Source: Mycobacterium haemophilum DSM 44634 | Lineage (GTDB): Bacteria > Actinomycetota > Actinomycetes > Mycobacteriales > Mycobacteriaceae | NCBI RefSeq assembly: GCF_000340435.2 | Contig: NZ_CP011883.2 | Location: 2,464,687 to 2,528,686 of the forward strand | Reading direction: 5' to 3' | Length of the DNA: 64,000 bases | Shown here: positions 52,090 to 62,780 of the stretch, piece after piece | Numbering within the stretch: the stretch's first letter is position 1 | Layout of the letters: every line of letters starts with the position of its first letter | Notes under the pieces: generated by a model | What the model was told of the DNA's origin: nothing | The model's database searches: none | The model's input: the letters and a program-made list of their open reading frames with translations, nothing else | Made by a program: the position numbers and the translations under genes

Positions 52090-53337
52090 TTACAGGTCCA
52101 CCCCTAGCAGCGCATCGATCGCGGTTGCCAGCATATTTGGCGCCGCCGCGTCGTGGCCACCGTACTCCAGCGCATCGGTAACCCAACCATCCACTGCGGC
52201 AATCGCTTTGGGGGTATCAAGGTCGTCGGCTAAATACCTGCGCACCCGGGCAATAACATCGGCGACGTCTGGACCGGCGGGCATCGAGGCAGCGGTGCGC
52301 CAACGATGCAGCCGGGCGATAGCCTCATCGAGCAGCTGCGGGCTCCAAAACCGGTCGGCCCGATAATGCCCGGCCAGCAGACCCAGCCGGATAGCCGAGG
52401 GCGGGGCGCCTTGAGCGCGCAACGTCGACACCAGCACCAGGTTGCCGCGGCTCTTAGACATCTTGTGTCCGTCCCAGCCGATCATCCCGGCGTGCACGTA
52501 GTGCCGGGCGAATCGCCGCTCGCCCCTGACACATTCAGCATGCGCCGCGGTGAACTCGTGATGCGGAAAGATCAGGTCGCTGCCCCCGCCCTGAATGTCC
52601 AGTCCAATGCCGATACGGCTGAGCGCAATTGCCGCGCATTCGACGTGCCAGCCCGGCCGGCCTGGACCGAACGGCGACGGCCAACTGGGCTCGCCGGGTC
52701 GCGCGACCCGCCACAGCAATGCGTCGAGCTCGTCGCTTTTTCCAGGCCGGCGCGGGTCGCCGCCGCGCTGCTCGTACAGCCGCAGCATGGTGTCTCGGTC
52801 ATAGCCCGACTCGTAGCCGAACTGCAGTGTTGCATCAGCTCGGAAGTAAATGTCCGGGTACTTGTCCTCGATGACGTACGCGGCCCCCGAGGCCAGCATC
52901 TTTTCCACGAGTTCGACGATCTCAGCGATCGCTTCGGTCGCCGCCACGTAGTCACGCGGCGGCAGTATCCGCAGCGCCGCCATGTCATCGCGGAACAGGG
53001 CGACCTCGCGCTCGGCGAGATCGCGCCACTCGACGCCGTCACGATCGGCGCGTTCAAACAACGGATCGTCGACGTCGGTGACGTTCTGCACGTAGTGCAC
53101 GTCGTGACCAAGGTCGAGCCATAGTCGGTGAATCAGGTCGAACGCCAGATAGGTCGCTGCGTGGCCCAGATGAGTGGCGTCATACGGGGTGATCCCGCAG
53201 ACGTACATGGTCGCCTTGCCGGTGGGCGCAGCACCGGCGGCCACCGGGCGCACCTGCCGGTCAGAGGTGTCGTACAGCCTTAGCTCGGGGCCGCGTCCCG
53301 GCAACACCGGAACCTGTGCGGAAGACCACGACTGCAT
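52090..53337 (-). CDS. mshC: L-cysteine:GlcN-Ins ligase MshC (mycothiol synthesis)
   Basis: A 415-aa class I aminoacyl-tRNA-synthetase-like ligase joining cysteine to glucosaminyl-inositol, the third step of mycothiol synthesis. HIGH-type motif [18 protein letters not shown], zinc cysteine in YVCGITPYD, and [11 protein letters not shown] near residue 290 for ATP binding. Separated from CysRS by length and by lack of the anticodon-binding end. It follows cysQ by 21 bp, a sensible pairing since both concern sulfur metabolism. Confidence 0.95.
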   Translation of the reverse strand: MQSWSSAQVPVLPGRGPELRLYDTSDRQVRPVAAGAAPTGKATMYVCGITPYDATHLGHAATYLAFDLIHRLWLDLGHDVHYVQNVTDVDDPLFERADRDGVEWRDLAEREVALFRDDMAALRILPPRDYVAATEAIAEIVELVEKMLASGAAYVIEDKYPDIYFRADATLQFGYESGYDRDTMLRLYEQRGGDPRRPGKSDELDALLWRVARPGEPSWPSPFGPGRPGWHVECAAIALSRIGIGLDIQGGGSDLIFPHHEFTAAHAECVRGERRFARHYVHAGMIGWDGHKMSKSRGNLVLVSTLRAQGAPPSAIRLGLLAGHYRADRFWSPQLLDEAIARLHRWRTAASMPAGPDVADVIARVRRYLADDLDTPKAIAAVDGWVTDALEYGGHDAAAPNMLATAIDALLGVDL

Positions 53338-53358
53338 GTCGTCGACTTTAATGGCCGG

Positions 53359-54180
53359 TTAGCGCCACGCCTGACGGATGGCGCCGAGCAGGATCGGCGC
53401 GATCTCGGCGCGACACATCACAAAGTCGGGCAGGTACGGATCGAGCTGGTTGTAGCGCAGCGGCGAGCCGTCCAGGCGCGACGCGTGCATGCCGGCCGCC
53501 AACACCACCCCGGCCGGCGCCGCGGAATCCCATTCCCATTGGCCTCCGGCATGCAGGTAGGCGTCCACATCGCCGTCGACAACCGCCATCGCTTTTGCCC
53601 CCGCCGACCCGATAGCCACCGGTTCGATGGCCAACGTCTGCCGTATCCGGTGCAGGATTGCGGGCGGCCGGGTGGCGCTGACGGCAATCCGGAAAGTGCT
53701 AGGAACACCGCCGGTCGCAGCGTTGGCCGTCACGGTGTCGCTGCGGTACACCCTGTTCCCGCGGGCCGGCAGCGCCACCGCCGCGTCGGTGATCTCGCGC
53801 CGGCCGTCTGCGGAGCCGCCGGTGGGACGTTGCCACAGCGCGATATGTACCGCCCAGTCGTCGCGCCCTGCCGTGGAGAATTCGCGGGTGCCATCCAGTG
53901 GGTCGATGATCCACACCCGGCCAGCCTGCAACCGAGCACGATCGTCATGCGCTTCCTCGCTGAGTACCGCGTCGCCCGGCCGCTCGGCCCGCAGCCGGCT
54001 CAGCAGTAGCGAATTTGCCCGCCGGTCACCAGCGTCGCCAAGCGCCCAGGGTTGGCCGAAACCGATCTCCTCACGAATTTCTAGGAGCAACTCCCCCGCT
54101 GCCGCGGCGAGATCGGCAGCCAGAGCCGCATCCGTTAGCTCTGACTGGTCATCCCTTTTGTCATGGGCAGCCGGGTTCAC
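53359..54180 (-). CDS. cysQ: 3'-phosphoadenosine 5'-phosphate phosphatase / inositol phosphatase family CysQ
   Basis: A 273-aa Mg-dependent, Li-sensitive phosphatase that recycles PAP formed in sulfate assimilation. Motifs: [34 protein letters not shown], and [19 protein letters not shown]. The frame is open to 54228, but GTG 54178-54180 ([11 protein letters not shown]) best matches the usual start. The N-terminal 20 residues and the [14 protein letters not shown] loop differ from the H37Rv protein as I recall it. Confidence 0.93.
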   Translation of the reverse strand: MNPAAHDKRDDQSELTDAALAADLAAAAGELLLEIREEIGFGQPWALGDAGDRRANSLLLSRLRAERPGDAVLSEEAHDDRARLQAGRVWIIDPLDGTREFSTAGRDDWAVHIALWQRPTGGSADGRREITDAAVALPARGNRVYRSDTVTANAATGGVPSTFRIAVSATRPPAILHRIRQTLAIEPVAIGSAGAKAMAVVDGDVDAYLHAGGQWEWDSAAPAGVVLAAGMHASRLDGSPLRYNQLDPYLPDFVMCRAEIAPILLGAIRQAWR

Positions 54181-54212
54181 CGCTTCAGTATCGCCGACGG
54201 CGCAGCTGGTTT

Positions 54213-55028
54213 CTAAAATGCCGGCCACGGAATGGCACGATGCCGGTTCGGTCCAGGCATCACCGGGTTGTCTAGCAGCGCGTGCGCGCGCCTGCGCAGG
54301 GCGGTGATTTCTGTCCAGGTGATCTGCCCCGCGAGCGCATCGGCCAACGGGCCGCTAAGGCCGTTGGCCAGCCCGGCGACCCCCGCTAAGGTTTCGTCGT
54401 CGATCGGCTTACCGGCCCAACCCCATAACACTGTGCGCAGTTTGTCCTCGACATGCAGACACAGACCATGGTCGACCCCGTAAACGTGGCCGTCGAGGCC
54501 GTAAAGGATGTGGCCGCCCTTGCGATCGGCGTTGTTGATCAGCACGTCGAATACCGCCATTCGCCGCAACTGGGTGTCGTCGGCGTGCATCAGGATGACC
54601 TCGTCGCCGGCATAGTCGTAGGCCCGCAACACCGGCAGGTAACCCGGCTGCAGCTTGTCGGCGGGAAACAGGTCAACCAAGTCGGGCCCGGGCCTGGGAT
54701 CGGAGTCGGCAGCGTCACCGGGCTGCTGCACCCATCGCTGCAGCATGCCAGGACCCGCCGGGCCGTCACGAATTACCGTGTAGGGCACAATGCTCCAACC
54801 CAAGCACGCCGAAACTAGATATGCCCCGAGTTCGCGGCCAGCCAAAGTCCCGTCAGGAAAATCCCACAACGGCTGCTCGCCGGAGACCGGTTTGTAAACG
54901 CAGTGCACGCTGCGCTGGTCCAGCGTCGATTCGCACAAAAAGGTGGCGTTGCTGGCCGAACGGATGCGTCCAAGGACCGTCAGCTCGCCGTCGGCCAACA
55001 CCTCACGCTCATCACCCTTTGGCGTCAT
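54213..55028 (-). CDS. SCO1664-family protein, PI3/4-kinase-like fold (Rv2133c)
   Basis: A 271-aa protein. ATP-grasp/kinase-like features: [53 protein letters not shown] and [21 protein letters not shown], the actinobacterial SCO1664 family with lipid-kinase-like active-site motifs. The frame is open to 55148; ATG 55026-55028 lies within the end of the preceding gene (17-bp overlap), so the two are coupled. Role unknown. Confidence 0.82.
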   Translation of the reverse strand: MTPKGDEREVLADGELTVLGRIRSASNATFLCESTLDQRSVHCVYKPVSGEQPLWDFPDGTLAGRELGAYLVSACLGWSIVPYTVIRDGPAGPGMLQRWVQQPGDAADSDPRPGPDLVDLFPADKLQPGYLPVLRAYDYAGDEVILMHADDTQLRRMAVFDVLINNADRKGGHILYGLDGHVYGVDHGLCLHVEDKLRTVLWGWAGKPIDDETLAGVAGLANGLSGPLADALAGQITWTEITALRRRAHALLDNPVMPGPNRHRAIPWPAF

Positions 55029-55602
55029 CATCGTTAGGGCCGAGCAGCGCGCTGCGCTTGTAGCCATTGGTGCGTGCGCAGATATGTCCCTCAGGGTCCA
55101 GCGGTTCGTCGCACAGCGGGCACGGCGGGCGTCCCGCCGAGATGACACGGTTGGAGCGGGTGGCGAACTGTCGCGCCGACTCCGGCGTTAGGAACACCCG
55201 CACCGCGTCGGGACCTTCCTCGGTGTCGTCGAGCACCACGGAGGCGTCGAACTCGGCGTCGGTGACGGCCAGCAACTCCACCACCACGGTCTGGGCTTCC
55301 GAATCCCAACCTAGGCCCATGGTGCCGACCCGGAACTCGGCGTCCACCGGCATGATCAGCGGGTTAAGGTCATCGATCTCGACGGGCTCTGGGGGCACCG
55401 GGGTGCCGAACCTGCGATGCACCTCGAGCAGCAACGCACCAATGCGTTCCGCCAGCACCGCAACCTGCTGCTTTTCCAAAACCACTGAAACCACCCGAGA
55501 GTCGTGCACCGCTTGGATGTAGAAAGTGCGATTCCCGGGCTGGCCAACGGTCCCGGCCACGAAGCGGTCGGGGGTGCGGAAGACGTGAATTGCGCGGGCC
55601 AT
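55012..55602 (-). CDS. DUF3090 family protein (Rv2134c)
   Basis: A 196-aa protein that begins MARAIHVFRTPDRFVAGTVGQPGNRTFYIQ, typical of the actinobacterial DUF3090 family, and ends with a zinc-ribbon-like CPLCDEPLDPEGHIC. It is nearly always found between a histidine phosphatase and an SCO1664-type gene, as here, so the three are likely to share a pathway. No membrane segments. Function unknown. Confidence 0.87.
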   Translation of the reverse strand: MARAIHVFRTPDRFVAGTVGQPGNRTFYIQAVHDSRVVSVVLEKQQVAVLAERIGALLLEVHRRFGTPVPPEPVEIDDLNPLIMPVDAEFRVGTMGLGWDSEAQTVVVELLAVTDAEFDASVVLDDTEEGPDAVRVFLTPESARQFATRSNRVISAGRPPCPLCDEPLDPEGHICARTNGYKRSALLGPNDDDAKG

Positions 55603-55679
55603 GGCACCTCCAAAATACCGGCAGTTGGGCCCAAGGTGCGATCCGAACGCGGGCGCGAACCGAACCGGATCGGAAAGAA

Positions 55680-56357
55680 TTAATCAGCAGAGCCACCAAC
55701 CACCGCATCACCTGAAGGCTTGGTCGCGGCCCGCAACGCCGACGACAACCGCGCACCGGTGTGGTTGACGTGCAGCACGAACGGTCGCAGCTGGGTGTAG
55801 CGGATCACACTCACTGATCCCGGGTCGGCGGTGACGCGTTGGAAACTGTCCAGATGCATGCCGAACGCGTCGGCGATCACCGCCTTAATGACGTCGCCGT
55901 GAGTACAGGCGATCCACAGCGTGTCACCGCCATGTTGTAAGGCCAGCCGCCGGTCGTGTTCCCGGATAGCGGCCACCGCGCGCGCCTGCACCTGCGCCAA
56001 ACCCTCGCCGCCGGGAAACACCGCGGCGCTAGGATGCGCCTGCACCACCTGCCATAACGGCTCCTTCGCCAAGTCACCGATGTTGCGGCCCGTCCATTCC
56101 CCGTAATCCACTTCGGACAGCCGGTCATCGATGAGCGGCTCCAGGCACAGCGCTTCGGCGAGCGGTTCGACGGTGCGCCGGCACCGCAGCAGTGGTGAGC
56201 ACACCACCGCCTGGATCGGCAACTCGCCAATCCGGTCGATCAGGCCGACGGCTTGCTCGTGGCCTCTGTCGTCGAGGTCGACACCGTCAGAACGACCAGC
56301 CAAGACACCCGCGGTATTCGAGGTGGACCGCCCGTGCCGCAACACGATGACCGTCAT
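55680..56357 (-). CDS. Histidine phosphatase (phosphoglycerate-mutase-like) family protein (Rv2135c)
   Basis: A 225-aa phosphatase-fold protein. RHG motif [23 protein letters not shown], the arginine of [14 protein letters not shown], the acid/base segment [15 protein letters not shown] and the second histidine in [13 protein letters not shown] are all present, so it should be active. Substrate not known. It is coupled by a 4-bp overlap to uppP, suggesting possible action near the undecaprenyl cycle. Followed by 77 bp without a gene before DUF3090. Confidence 0.88.
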   Translation of the reverse strand: MTVIVLRHGRSTSNTAGVLAGRSDGVDLDDRGHEQAVGLIDRIGELPIQAVVCSPLLRCRRTVEPLAEALCLEPLIDDRLSEVDYGEWTGRNIGDLAKEPLWQVVQAHPSAAVFPGGEGLAQVQARAVAAIREHDRRLALQHGGDTLWIACTHGDVIKAVIADAFGMHLDSFQRVTADPGSVSVIRYTQLRPFVLHVNHTGARLSSALRAATKPSGDAVVGGSAD

Positions 56358-57184
56358 GTCGCGGCTGCCGTCCTGGTCGCCAGCAGGACAAGCACACCCA
56401 CGCCGGCGGCTATCCGGTAGCCGACGAACCAGTACATGTTGTGCTGCGCCAGAAACCGCAGCAACCAGGACACCGCGGCCAATCCGACGACGAACGCGAT
56501 CACGGTGGCCACCAGCAGCTGCGGGCCGGTGGCACTCATCCCCTCGGTGACGGGGTGGAAGGCGTCCGGTATCGAGAACAACCCGGACGCGAACACAGCG
56601 GGTATGGCCAGCAGGAAGCCGAATCGGGCGGCCAATTCACGATCCAGTCCAAGAAACAGCCCAGCGCTGATGGTCGAACCGGACCGCGAGACACCGGGAA
56701 TCAGCGCCAACGTTTGGGCAACTCCCACCACCAGGGCATCACGCCAGTTCAGCTGCTCGATATGACGGTTCTGACGCCCTACATACTCCGCGAGGGCAAT
56801 CACCCCCGAAAACGCCACCAACGCGGTCGCCACCACCCACAGAGTGCGAACTCCCGAGCGGATCTCGTCTTTGAACACCAGGCCCAGGACGCAGATCGGG
56901 ATGGTCCCGATAATGACGTACCAGCCCAACCAATAGTCCGCGGTGCGGTGCGACGTGACGGTCAGGCCGCTGCACCAGGCTTTGAGAATGCGCACGATAT
57001 CGCGGGCGAAGTACACCAGCACCGCGGCCTCGGTGCCCAGTTGGCTGACCGCGGTGAACGAGGCGCCGGCATCGCCGGTGAAAAAGATCCGCGACATGAT
57101 CGCCAGGTGGCCCGAGGAGGACACCGGCAGGAACTCCGTGAGACCTTGCACCACAGCTAAAACGATGACTTGCCACCAGGACAT
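56354..57184 (-). CDS. uppP: Undecaprenyl-diphosphatase UppP (BacA)
   Basis: A 276-aa integral membrane enzyme that recycles the lipid carrier for peptidoglycan and arabinogalactan synthesis. Motifs: [14 protein letters not shown] with the catalytic Ser/Glu/His cluster, and [28 protein letters not shown]. About eight helices. GTG 57202 opens the frame, but ATG 57184 ([15 protein letters not shown]) gives the usual length. The C-terminus overlaps the phosphatase gene start by 4 bp. Confidence 0.94.
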   Translation of the reverse strand: MSWWQVIVLAVVQGLTEFLPVSSSGHLAIMSRIFFTGDAGASFTAVSQLGTEAAVLVYFARDIVRILKAWCSGLTVTSHRTADYWLGWYVIIGTIPICVLGLVFKDEIRSGVRTLWVVATALVAFSGVIALAEYVGRQNRHIEQLNWRDALVVGVAQTLALIPGVSRSGSTISAGLFLGLDRELAARFGFLLAIPAVFASGLFSIPDAFHPVTEGMSATGPQLLVATVIAFVVGLAAVSWLLRFLAQHNMYWFVGYRIAAGVGVLVLLATRTAAAT

Positions 57185-57301
57185 CGCCGAAACCGCAGTC
57201 ACGACGACGACCGTACCTGGTGGGGGCGGCCGTACCGGATGCGACTAGTGGTGATCGCCGGCGCGGCAAAGCCGGGCGCTGGGGGTCACCATCCATCCAA
57301 C

Positions 57302-57604
57302 CTAGCGCGACACCGGCTGCGCGCGTGCGACCGAATCCCGCACCGCCGCAGCCAGGCTGCGTTCGTCGGTGAGGTCGATGTCGACCAGCCCGCGGACCGC
57401 CCTCGCGACTACTTCGTCAGCCTGCGGAACAGGCCCGGCCAGTCGTGGCCGGTAAATTTCAACAACTAACGACCGATGCTCGATGTGGAAAGAAAAACTG
57501 CGTCCATCACCGACTTGTCCGTACCCGCTGGCGAAAATTCCCGTCGAGATCTCCTCGACAGCAAACTCGTTGTCTGCCGCATGCCGGTCAGCGGTGACGG
57601 TCAT
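57302..57604 (-). CDS. Conserved hypothetical protein (Rv2137c)
   Basis: A 100-aa soluble protein starting MTVTADRHAADNEFAVEEIS and containing SGYGQVGDGRSFSFHIEHRSLVVEIYRP. The frame is open to 57667, but the upstream codons are not conserved-looking. Located 117 bp upstream of uppP's start on the same strand and divergent from lppL. Family not recognised; it looks like a small alpha/beta domain. Confidence 0.75.
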   Translation of the reverse strand: MTVTADRHAADNEFAVEEISTGIFASGYGQVGDGRSFSFHIEHRSLVVEIYRPRLAGPVPQADEVVARAVRGLVDIDLTDERSLAAAVRDSVARAQPVSR

Positions 57605-57714
57605 GTCGCCAAGATACCTCTCCAGGACCGGTACATGTGTGCAACATGGCGGGATTGGATGCGACATCGTTCCTTAGAATTTGAGTTTGATGTACCACAT
57701 TCCAGGGTTAACCG

Positions 57715-58770
57715 TTGCTGTCACCGGGTAAACGAGCATTTCAACGCCGTTTAGCTGGCGTGTTGCTGTTGCTGGCACTCATGACCGGATGTTCGTCGAA
57801 TCCGCTTGATAGTTCCCCACCCACCATCGAACCCGCGCAGCCGGCCGGGTCGCCGCCGGTGTCACAGAATCCAGCGGGTGCGGTGCGACCACTGGGCGGC
57901 CACCCGCAGGCTGCGATATTCGACAGCGGCAGTCGCCGGTTGGTGGTCCTGTGCCCAGGCGCCGATCCCGCGGCACCCGCCAGCGTTGCGGTGTTCGATG
58001 ACGCGCACGCTCGGCCACGCGTGATCGTTCTGCCGGGGCCCGCCACCGCGTTGACCAGCGACGACGGCGGCACCGCCTATGTTGCCGCGCACGGTGGTTA
58101 CTTCGTGGTCGATCTCGCAGGCGGCCATACCGCCCAGGTGAAGGTCGCCGACGCTGGACACACCGAATTCACCGCGATCGCACGCCGAGCGGACACCAAG
58201 TTGGTGTTGGGCAGCGCCGACGGCGCTGTCTACACCCTTGCTGCGACGGCATCTGGAGCCGGCACCGCCACCGCCAGCAACCGAAACAAGATCTTTGCGC
58301 GTGTCGATTCCCTTGTAACACAAGGAAATACCACGGTAGTGCTGGATCGGGGACAGACGTCGGTCACGACGATCGGCGCCGACGGTCGTGTCGAGCAAGC
58401 GCTGCGAGCCGGCGAAGGCGCAACCACGCTGGCCGCTGATCCGCTGGGCCGGGTCCTCGTCGCCGACACCCGCGGTGACCAGCTGTTGGTGTACGGCGTC
58501 GACCCGCTGATCTTGCGCCAGGCCTATCCGGTGCGGCATGCCCCGTACGGGCTGGCCGGGTCCCGCACCTTGGCCTGGGTATCCCAAACCGCGTCTAACA
58601 TCGTTATTGGTTACGATCTGACCACCGGAATTCCCGTCGAAAAGGTGCGTTACCCAACCGTGCAGCAACCCAATTCGCTGGCTTTTGATGAAGCGTCGGA
58701 CACCTTGTATGTGGTGTCGGGGTCGGGTGCCGGTGTCCAGGTCATCGAGCACGCGGCAGGGACCCGTTGA
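57715..58770 (+). CDS. lppL: Lipoprotein LppL, beta-propeller type
   Basis: A 351-aa lipoprotein. The signal peptide (RRLAGVLLLLALMTGC) has a lipobox LMTGC and a lipidated cysteine at about residue 25, followed by a Pro/Ser-rich linker. Residues about 60-350 show repeated beta-propeller blades (AAIFDSGSRRLVVLCPG, GTAYVAAHGGYFVVDLAGG, GRVLVADTRGDQLLVYGVD), similar to YncE-like surface proteins. TTG start at 57715. Its stop overlaps the next gene. Confidence 0.88.
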   Translation: MLSPGKRAFQRRLAGVLLLLALMTGCSSNPLDSSPPTIEPAQPAGSPPVSQNPAGAVRPLGGHPQAAIFDSGSRRLVVLCPGADPAAPASVAVFDDAHARPRVIVLPGPATALTSDDGGTAYVAAHGGYFVVDLAGGHTAQVKVADAGHTEFTAIARRADTKLVLGSADGAVYTLAATASGAGTATASNRNKIFARVDSLVTQGNTTVVLDRGQTSVTTIGADGRVEQALRAGEGATTLAADPLGRVLVADTRGDQLLVYGVDPLILRQAYPVRHAPYGLAGSRTLAWVSQTASNIVIGYDLTTGIPVEKVRYPTVQQPNSLAFDEASDTLYVVSGSGAGVQVIEHAAGTR

Positions 58771-59042
58771 GCAGCCGACCGGCGCTACCGCGTAACCGGC
58801 TGCCCGCGGGTTGGGACACCGAGATGTCCGACGAGTACGAGTGGGTGCCGTTGCGCCTGCCGCCGGACGTGACCAGGCTCAGCGCGTCGACCCGGCTGTC
58901 CATCGAGGCTGAATATCGCGGTTGGGAGTTGACCCGGGTGCGGCTCTATACCGATGGCAGTAGGCGGGTGTTGTTGCGCCGCAAGAAATCTCGCCTAGAG
59001 GGTACAGGCGCCAACCGGCGATCCGACCAGCCGGAACTGTGA
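58767..59042 (+). CDS. Small DUF5703-like protein between lppL and pyrD
   Basis: Up to 91 aa from TTG 58767 (4-bp overlap with the lppL stop), or 72 aa from ATG 58824 ([18 protein letters not shown]). Core: [34 protein letters not shown], the pattern of DUF5703. Its stop overlaps pyrD's GTG as GTGA. The tight packing implies one lppL-DUF5703-pyrD message. Function unknown. Confidence 0.78.
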   Translation: MSSRPALPRNRLPAGWDTEMSDEYEWVPLRLPPDVTRLSASTRLSIEAEYRGWELTRVRLYTDGSRRVLLRRKKSRLEGTGANRRSDQPEL

Positions 59043-60124
59043 TGTACCGGGTCGTACGCCGGCTGCTGTTCCTGATCCCACCCGAGCGCATACACACACT
59101 GGTTTTTGCCGTGTTGCGCGGCGTCACCGCCGTCGCTGTGCTGCGCCGGTTGCTGCGCCGACTGCTGGGACCGACTGATCCGATGCTGGCCAGCACGGTT
59201 TTTGGGGTGCGCTTCCCCGGACCGCTAGGGCTAGCCGCGGGCTTCGACAAGGACGGCATGGGGCTGCTCAGCTGGGGTGCGTTGGGTTTCGGTTACGCCG
59301 AAGTCGGGACCGTCACCGCGCACCCGCAGCCCGGCAACCCGGCCCCGCGCATGTTCCGGCTGCCTGCCGACCGGGCGCTGCTGAACCGGATGGGGTTCAA
59401 CAATCACGGCGCCGGAGCGCTGGCGATCCAGCTCGCCCGCCACCGCCCCGAGGTGCCCATCGGGGTGAACATCGGCAAAACCAAAACAACGCCGGCCGCC
59501 CAGGCCGTCGATGACTACCGGGCCAGCGCCCGGCTGGTCGGCCCGCTGGCCTCGTATCTGGTGGTCAATGTCAGCTCGCCGAATACGCCGGGGCTCCGTG
59601 ATCTGCAGGCAGTCGAGTCGCTGCGCCCCATCCTGTCGGCCGTACTGGCCGAGGCCTCAGCACCAGTGCTGGTCAAGATTGCACCCGATGTCTCCGATTC
59701 CGACATCGACGACATCGCGGACCTGGCCGTCGAAGTGGGTCTGGCCGGCATCGTGGCAACCAACACCACGGTGTCTCGCGACGGCTTGGCGACACCGGGG
59801 GTCGATGAGCTTGGGGCGGGCGGCATCTCGGGGCCACCGGTGGCGCGCCGCGCTGTCGAGGTGTTGCGCCGGCTCTACGGGCGGGTCGGCGATCGCTTGG
59901 TGCTCATCAGCGTGGGGGGCATCGAAACCGCCGACGACGCATGGGATCGCATCACAGCGGGCGCCTCGCTATTGCAGGGCTATACCGGATTCATCTACGG
60001 CGGAGGCTTGTGGCCCAAGCACATTCACGACGGCATCGCTCGCCGGCTTCATGACGGCGGATTCGCCTCGCTGCGCGACGCGGTCGGGTCGGCGGCCCCC
60101 AAACCGGAGAGACCGGCGGGATAG
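59039..60124 (+). CDS. pyrD: Dihydroorotate dehydrogenase, class 2 (quinone)
   Basis: A 361-aa membrane-associated FMN enzyme of pyrimidine synthesis. The N-terminal helices ([21 protein letters not shown]) form the quinone channel. Catalytic parts: [33 protein letters not shown] segment, and [16 protein letters not shown] with the class 2 catalytic serine. The FMN phosphate site is at [14 protein letters not shown] near the end. The start is GTG 59039 or ATG 59042. A long hairpin follows its stop by 23 bp. Confidence 0.95.
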   Translation: MMYRVVRRLLFLIPPERIHTLVFAVLRGVTAVAVLRRLLRRLLGPTDPMLASTVFGVRFPGPLGLAAGFDKDGMGLLSWGALGFGYAEVGTVTAHPQPGNPAPRMFRLPADRALLNRMGFNNHGAGALAIQLARHRPEVPIGVNIGKTKTTPAAQAVDDYRASARLVGPLASYLVVNVSSPNTPGLRDLQAVESLRPILSAVLAEASAPVLVKIAPDVSDSDIDDIADLAVEVGLAGIVATNTTVSRDGLATPGVDELGAGGISGPPVARRAVEVLRRLYGRVGDRLVLISVGGIETADDAWDRITAGASLLQGYTGFIYGGGLWPKHIHDGIARRLHDGGFASLRDAVGSAAPKPERPAG

Positions 60125-60147
60125 GTTATGCCGCTAGGGTCTGGCCG

Positions 60148-60200
60148 CTGTCGGCGCTCAAGCCGCGATGAGTGGCCATCGCCGGCTTGAGCGTCGACAG
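60148..60200. terminator. Long stem-loop after pyrD
   Basis: Arms 60148-60170 and 60177-60200 pair over 23 bases with one mismatch and one bulge, around a 6-base loop (AGTGGC). The stem includes CGGCTTGAGCG and its complement. No T-run follows, which is common for mycobacterial terminators; by position it may end the lppL-pyrD message. It also marks the precise edge of the DUF222 remnant, so a mobile-element end is an alternative. Confidence 0.65.
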
Positions 60201-60423
60201 CCCCCGCCTCCACAGTGTCAATCGCCCACTCCTCGGTCTCCGAACAACGCGACAACCGTTAACCAAACAAATCACCAATCGCCACCAACTGCGCCGCCGC
60301 CCGATTCTCCGCCCGCGACCATGAACAAATCCGATCCACCAACACCGCAGACTCCGACGTGGCAGAGGGATAACGCCGCTCGAACAACTCATCAAACCGG
60401 GCCACCACCCGCTGATCGAACAT
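60201..60423 (-). pseudogene. Truncated REP13E12/DUF222 gene remnant
   Basis: Reading from ATG 60421-60423: MFDQRVVARFDELFERRYPS, ATSESAVLVDRICSWSRAEN and AAAQLVAIGDLFG, then a stop codon where the 13E12 family has tyrosine, then RLSRCSETEEWAIDTVEA in the same frame. This is the N-terminal part of a DUF222/HNH-type REP13E12 protein, cut off at the hairpin. The HNH nuclease domain is missing, so it is dead. It lies between pyrD and the PEBP gene. Confidence 0.78.
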
Positions 60424-60456
60424 ACATTCGATTATGCCATAGGCCGCCGATACTAG

Positions 60457-60987
60457 CTAGTGCTGTTCGTAGGTGCCGTGGATGACGGCGCGAGCGATTG
60501 CGTGCTGAAACAGATTGAATCCCAGGAAGGCCGGACTGGCGTCCTCGCTGAGATCAAGCTTCTCGACCCGCACAGCGTGCACCGCGACGTAGTAACGATG
60601 CACACCATGGCCAGGCGGCGGGGCTGCGCCGACGTAACGGCGCATGCCCGCATCATTGACCAACGTCAACGCGCCGCCCGGAAGTTCACCGCCATCGCCC
60701 ACACCTGCTGGCAACTCGGTGACGTCTGCAGGCAGGTTGGCCACCGCCCAGTGCCAGAACCCGGACAGGGTCGGTGCGTCGGGGTCGTAGACGGTGACCG
60801 CAAAGCTACGGGTCTCGGTCGGGAATCCCGACCAGCTCAGCTGCGGGCTGACGTCTGCTCCCCCCGCGCCCATGATTCCGCTGATTTGCGGCGTAGCCAA
60901 CGGCTGGCCGTCGGTGATCGAGTCCGACGTCAGGTGAAACGACGGCAGCTTGGGCAGCGCGGCGTACGGGTCGGGCGGTGTTGTCAT
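60457..60987 (-). CDS. PEBP/YbhB-family protein (Rv2140c)
   Basis: A 176-aa phosphatidylethanolamine-binding-protein family member. Signature: [46 protein letters not shown], containing the DPDAP and FWHW ligand-pocket motifs, then [17 protein letters not shown]. Cytoplasmic by sequence. The H37Rv protein is TB18.6. Ligand unknown here. It lies 19 bp downstream of the M20 peptidase gene on the same strand. Confidence 0.92.
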   Translation of the reverse strand: MTTPPDPYAALPKLPSFHLTSDSITDGQPLATPQISGIMGAGGADVSPQLSWSGFPTETRSFAVTVYDPDAPTLSGFWHWAVANLPADVTELPAGVGDGGELPGGALTLVNDAGMRRYVGAAPPPGHGVHRYYVAVHAVRVEKLDLSEDASPAFLGFNLFQHAIARAVIHGTYEQH

Positions 60988-61006
60988 GCTTAGTCCTCTC
61001 GAGTAA

Positions 61007-62386
61007 TCAGCAGTGTGTCAGGAAGTGCGCCAGCACATCGACGCCGAACTTGAGCGCATCGATGGGCACCCGCTCGTCGACACCGTGGAACAGCGCGGCG
61101 AAATCCAATTCCGGCGGCAACCGCAGCGGGCTGAAGCCAAAGCAGCGAATACCCAAGCGCGCGAAAGCTTTCGCATCAGTGCCGCCGGAAAGCATGTAGG
61201 GCACCGTTCGGCCGTCAGGGTCAACTGCCAGCACGGCGGCGTTCATGGCATCGACCAGATCGCCGTCGAAGGCAGTCTCGTACGGCGGCAAGTCCTTGAT
61301 CCATTCCCGGGTCACATCGGGGCCGATCAATTCATCGATCTCGGCCTCGAACGCCGTCTGCCGCCCGGGCAGTACGCGACAGTCCACCACCGCTTCCGCG
61401 GTCGCCGGCACCACGTTGGCCTTATATCCGGCCTTGAGCATCGTCGGGTTTGCGGTGTCATGCAGCACGGCTTTCAGCATGCGCGCCATCGGGCCAAGCT
61501 TTTCGATCGCCCCTTCCAAGTCGGGCGACTCGGTGCCGAACTCGAGGCCGGTCTCCTCGCTGATCGCGGCGAGAAACTGGACGACGGTGTCGGTCGGCAC
61601 GAGCGGAAACTGGTGACGGCCCAGCCGCGCGACCGCTTCGGCGACCGCGGTGACCGCGTTCTGATCGTGCACCATCGAGCCGTGCCCCGCCCTGCCCCGT
61701 GCGGTCAGCCGCATCCACTGGATGCCCTTCTCGGCCGTCTCGATCAGGTAGAGCCGGCGCTCACCACCGTCGCGGCGCGGCACAGTCAGCGAAAAGCCGC
61801 CGACTTCGCCGATAGCCTCGGTGACGCCAGCAAACAGATCAGGCCGGTTGTCGACCAACCATTGCGACCCGTAACTGCCACCGTGCTCTTCGTCGGCAAC
61901 GAATGCGAAGACGAGGTCTCGCGGCGGCACAATGCCGGCCTGCTTTAGCTGCCGGGCCACCACGATCATCATGCCCACCATGTCTTTCATGTCGACCGCG
62001 CCGCGGCCCCAGACATGACCGCCTTCGATCGCGCCGGAAAATGGGTGCACACTCCATTCGGCTGCTTCTGCGGGCACCACGTCGAGATGCCCATGGATGA
62101 GCAGGGCGCCGCGCGAGCTATCCGCGCCTGCAAGGCGGGCAAACACATTGCCTCGACCGGGTGCCCCGGATTCCACATATTCAGGCTGGTAGCCAACCTC
62201 TGCGAGCTGGGCGGCAACCCACTGCGCGCACTCGGCCTCACCCCGCGTCGTCTCGGGGTCGCCGGTGTTGGTGGTATCGAACCGGATCAACCTGCTGACA
62301 ACCTCGACCACGTCATCACTCGGGTTGGTTGCGGCCTCGGTCGCTCCTGTCTTTGAAGTCACAGTCACCTTTCCTACCACTGCCAC
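61007..62386 (-). CDS. M20-family metallopeptidase/deacylase (Rv2141c)
   Basis: Up to 459 aa, in the ArgE/DapE/carboxypeptidase G2 family. Metal-ligand motifs: [54 protein letters not shown], and a near-C-terminal histidine in [11 protein letters not shown]. The dimerisation domain lies at about 210-330. Annotated as a peptidase in H37Rv, but an amide or amino-acid deacylase is equally likely. Start uncertain among GTGs at 62386, 62368 and 62362, the last with GGAAAGG at good spacing. Confidence 0.9.
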   Translation of the reverse strand: MAVVGKVTVTSKTGATEAATNPSDDVVEVVSRLIRFDTTNTGDPETTRGEAECAQWVAAQLAEVGYQPEYVESGAPGRGNVFARLAGADSSRGALLIHGHLDVVPAEAAEWSVHPFSGAIEGGHVWGRGAVDMKDMVGMMIVVARQLKQAGIVPPRDLVFAFVADEEHGGSYGSQWLVDNRPDLFAGVTEAIGEVGGFSLTVPRRDGGERRLYLIETAEKGIQWMRLTARGRAGHGSMVHDQNAVTAVAEAVARLGRHQFPLVPTDTVVQFLAAISEETGLEFGTESPDLEGAIEKLGPMARMLKAVLHDTANPTMLKAGYKANVVPATAEAVVDCRVLPGRQTAFEAEIDELIGPDVTREWIKDLPPYETAFDGDLVDAMNAAVLAVDPDGRTVPYMLSGGTDAKAFARLGIRCFGFSPLRLPPELDFAALFHGVDERVPIDALKFGVDVLAHFLTHC

Positions 62387-62479
62387 GAGCGGCGGGCTCG
62401 GCGTCTTCGTCTGGGTGGGTTGGGTCGGCGCGGACCAATCCGATAGCCTTAGCTGCTAACCCCAGGTGGTTGGGATTTT

Positions 62480-62565
62480 GTCCGAGTGGCGGAATGGCAG
62501 ACGCGCTAGCTTGAGGTGCTAGTGCCCTACTAATGGGCGTGGGGGTTCAAGTCCCCCCTCGGACA
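62480..62565 (+). tRNA. tRNA-Leu(GAG)
   Basis: 86 nt with a 7-bp acceptor stem GTCCGAG/CTCGGAC plus discriminator A at 62565. The anticodon stem CTAGC/GCTAG has loop TTGAGGT, giving anticodon GAG at 62513-62515. A long variable arm (TGCCCTACTAATGGGCG) is typical of leucine tRNAs, and the T-loop is GTTCAAG. CCA is not encoded. Promoter sequence is not obvious; it stands about 95 bp upstream of a divergent peptidase gene. Confidence 0.95.
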
Positions 62566-62588
62566 CAAAAAGTTAGCCAGCAATGTGC

Positions 62589-62625
62589 AAAAATCCTCTC
62601 CGAACTTATCGGAGCGGATTTTTTA
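62589..62625 (+). terminator. Intrinsic terminator after tRNA-Leu
   Basis: An AAAATCC-rich arm and TCTCCGA pair with TCGGAG and the GGATTTTTT end around ACTTA, giving a strong stem and a T-run on the plus strand. It lies 24 bp after the tRNA. The A-run on the left arm could let it also stop transcripts coming from the right. Confidence 0.82.
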
Positions 62626-62780
62626 TGTTTGCTTGATTTCGTCCTACTCCGACTCGGACCCCCACAACTAACGCCTGCTGGCGAGCACCGCCGCGAAGAA
62701 CTCACCACGGTGACCACCGAGGTCGCAGACGATCAGGCCTGCCGATTAGCCAACGGATTCAAGAGGCCCCTTACGCCGTA

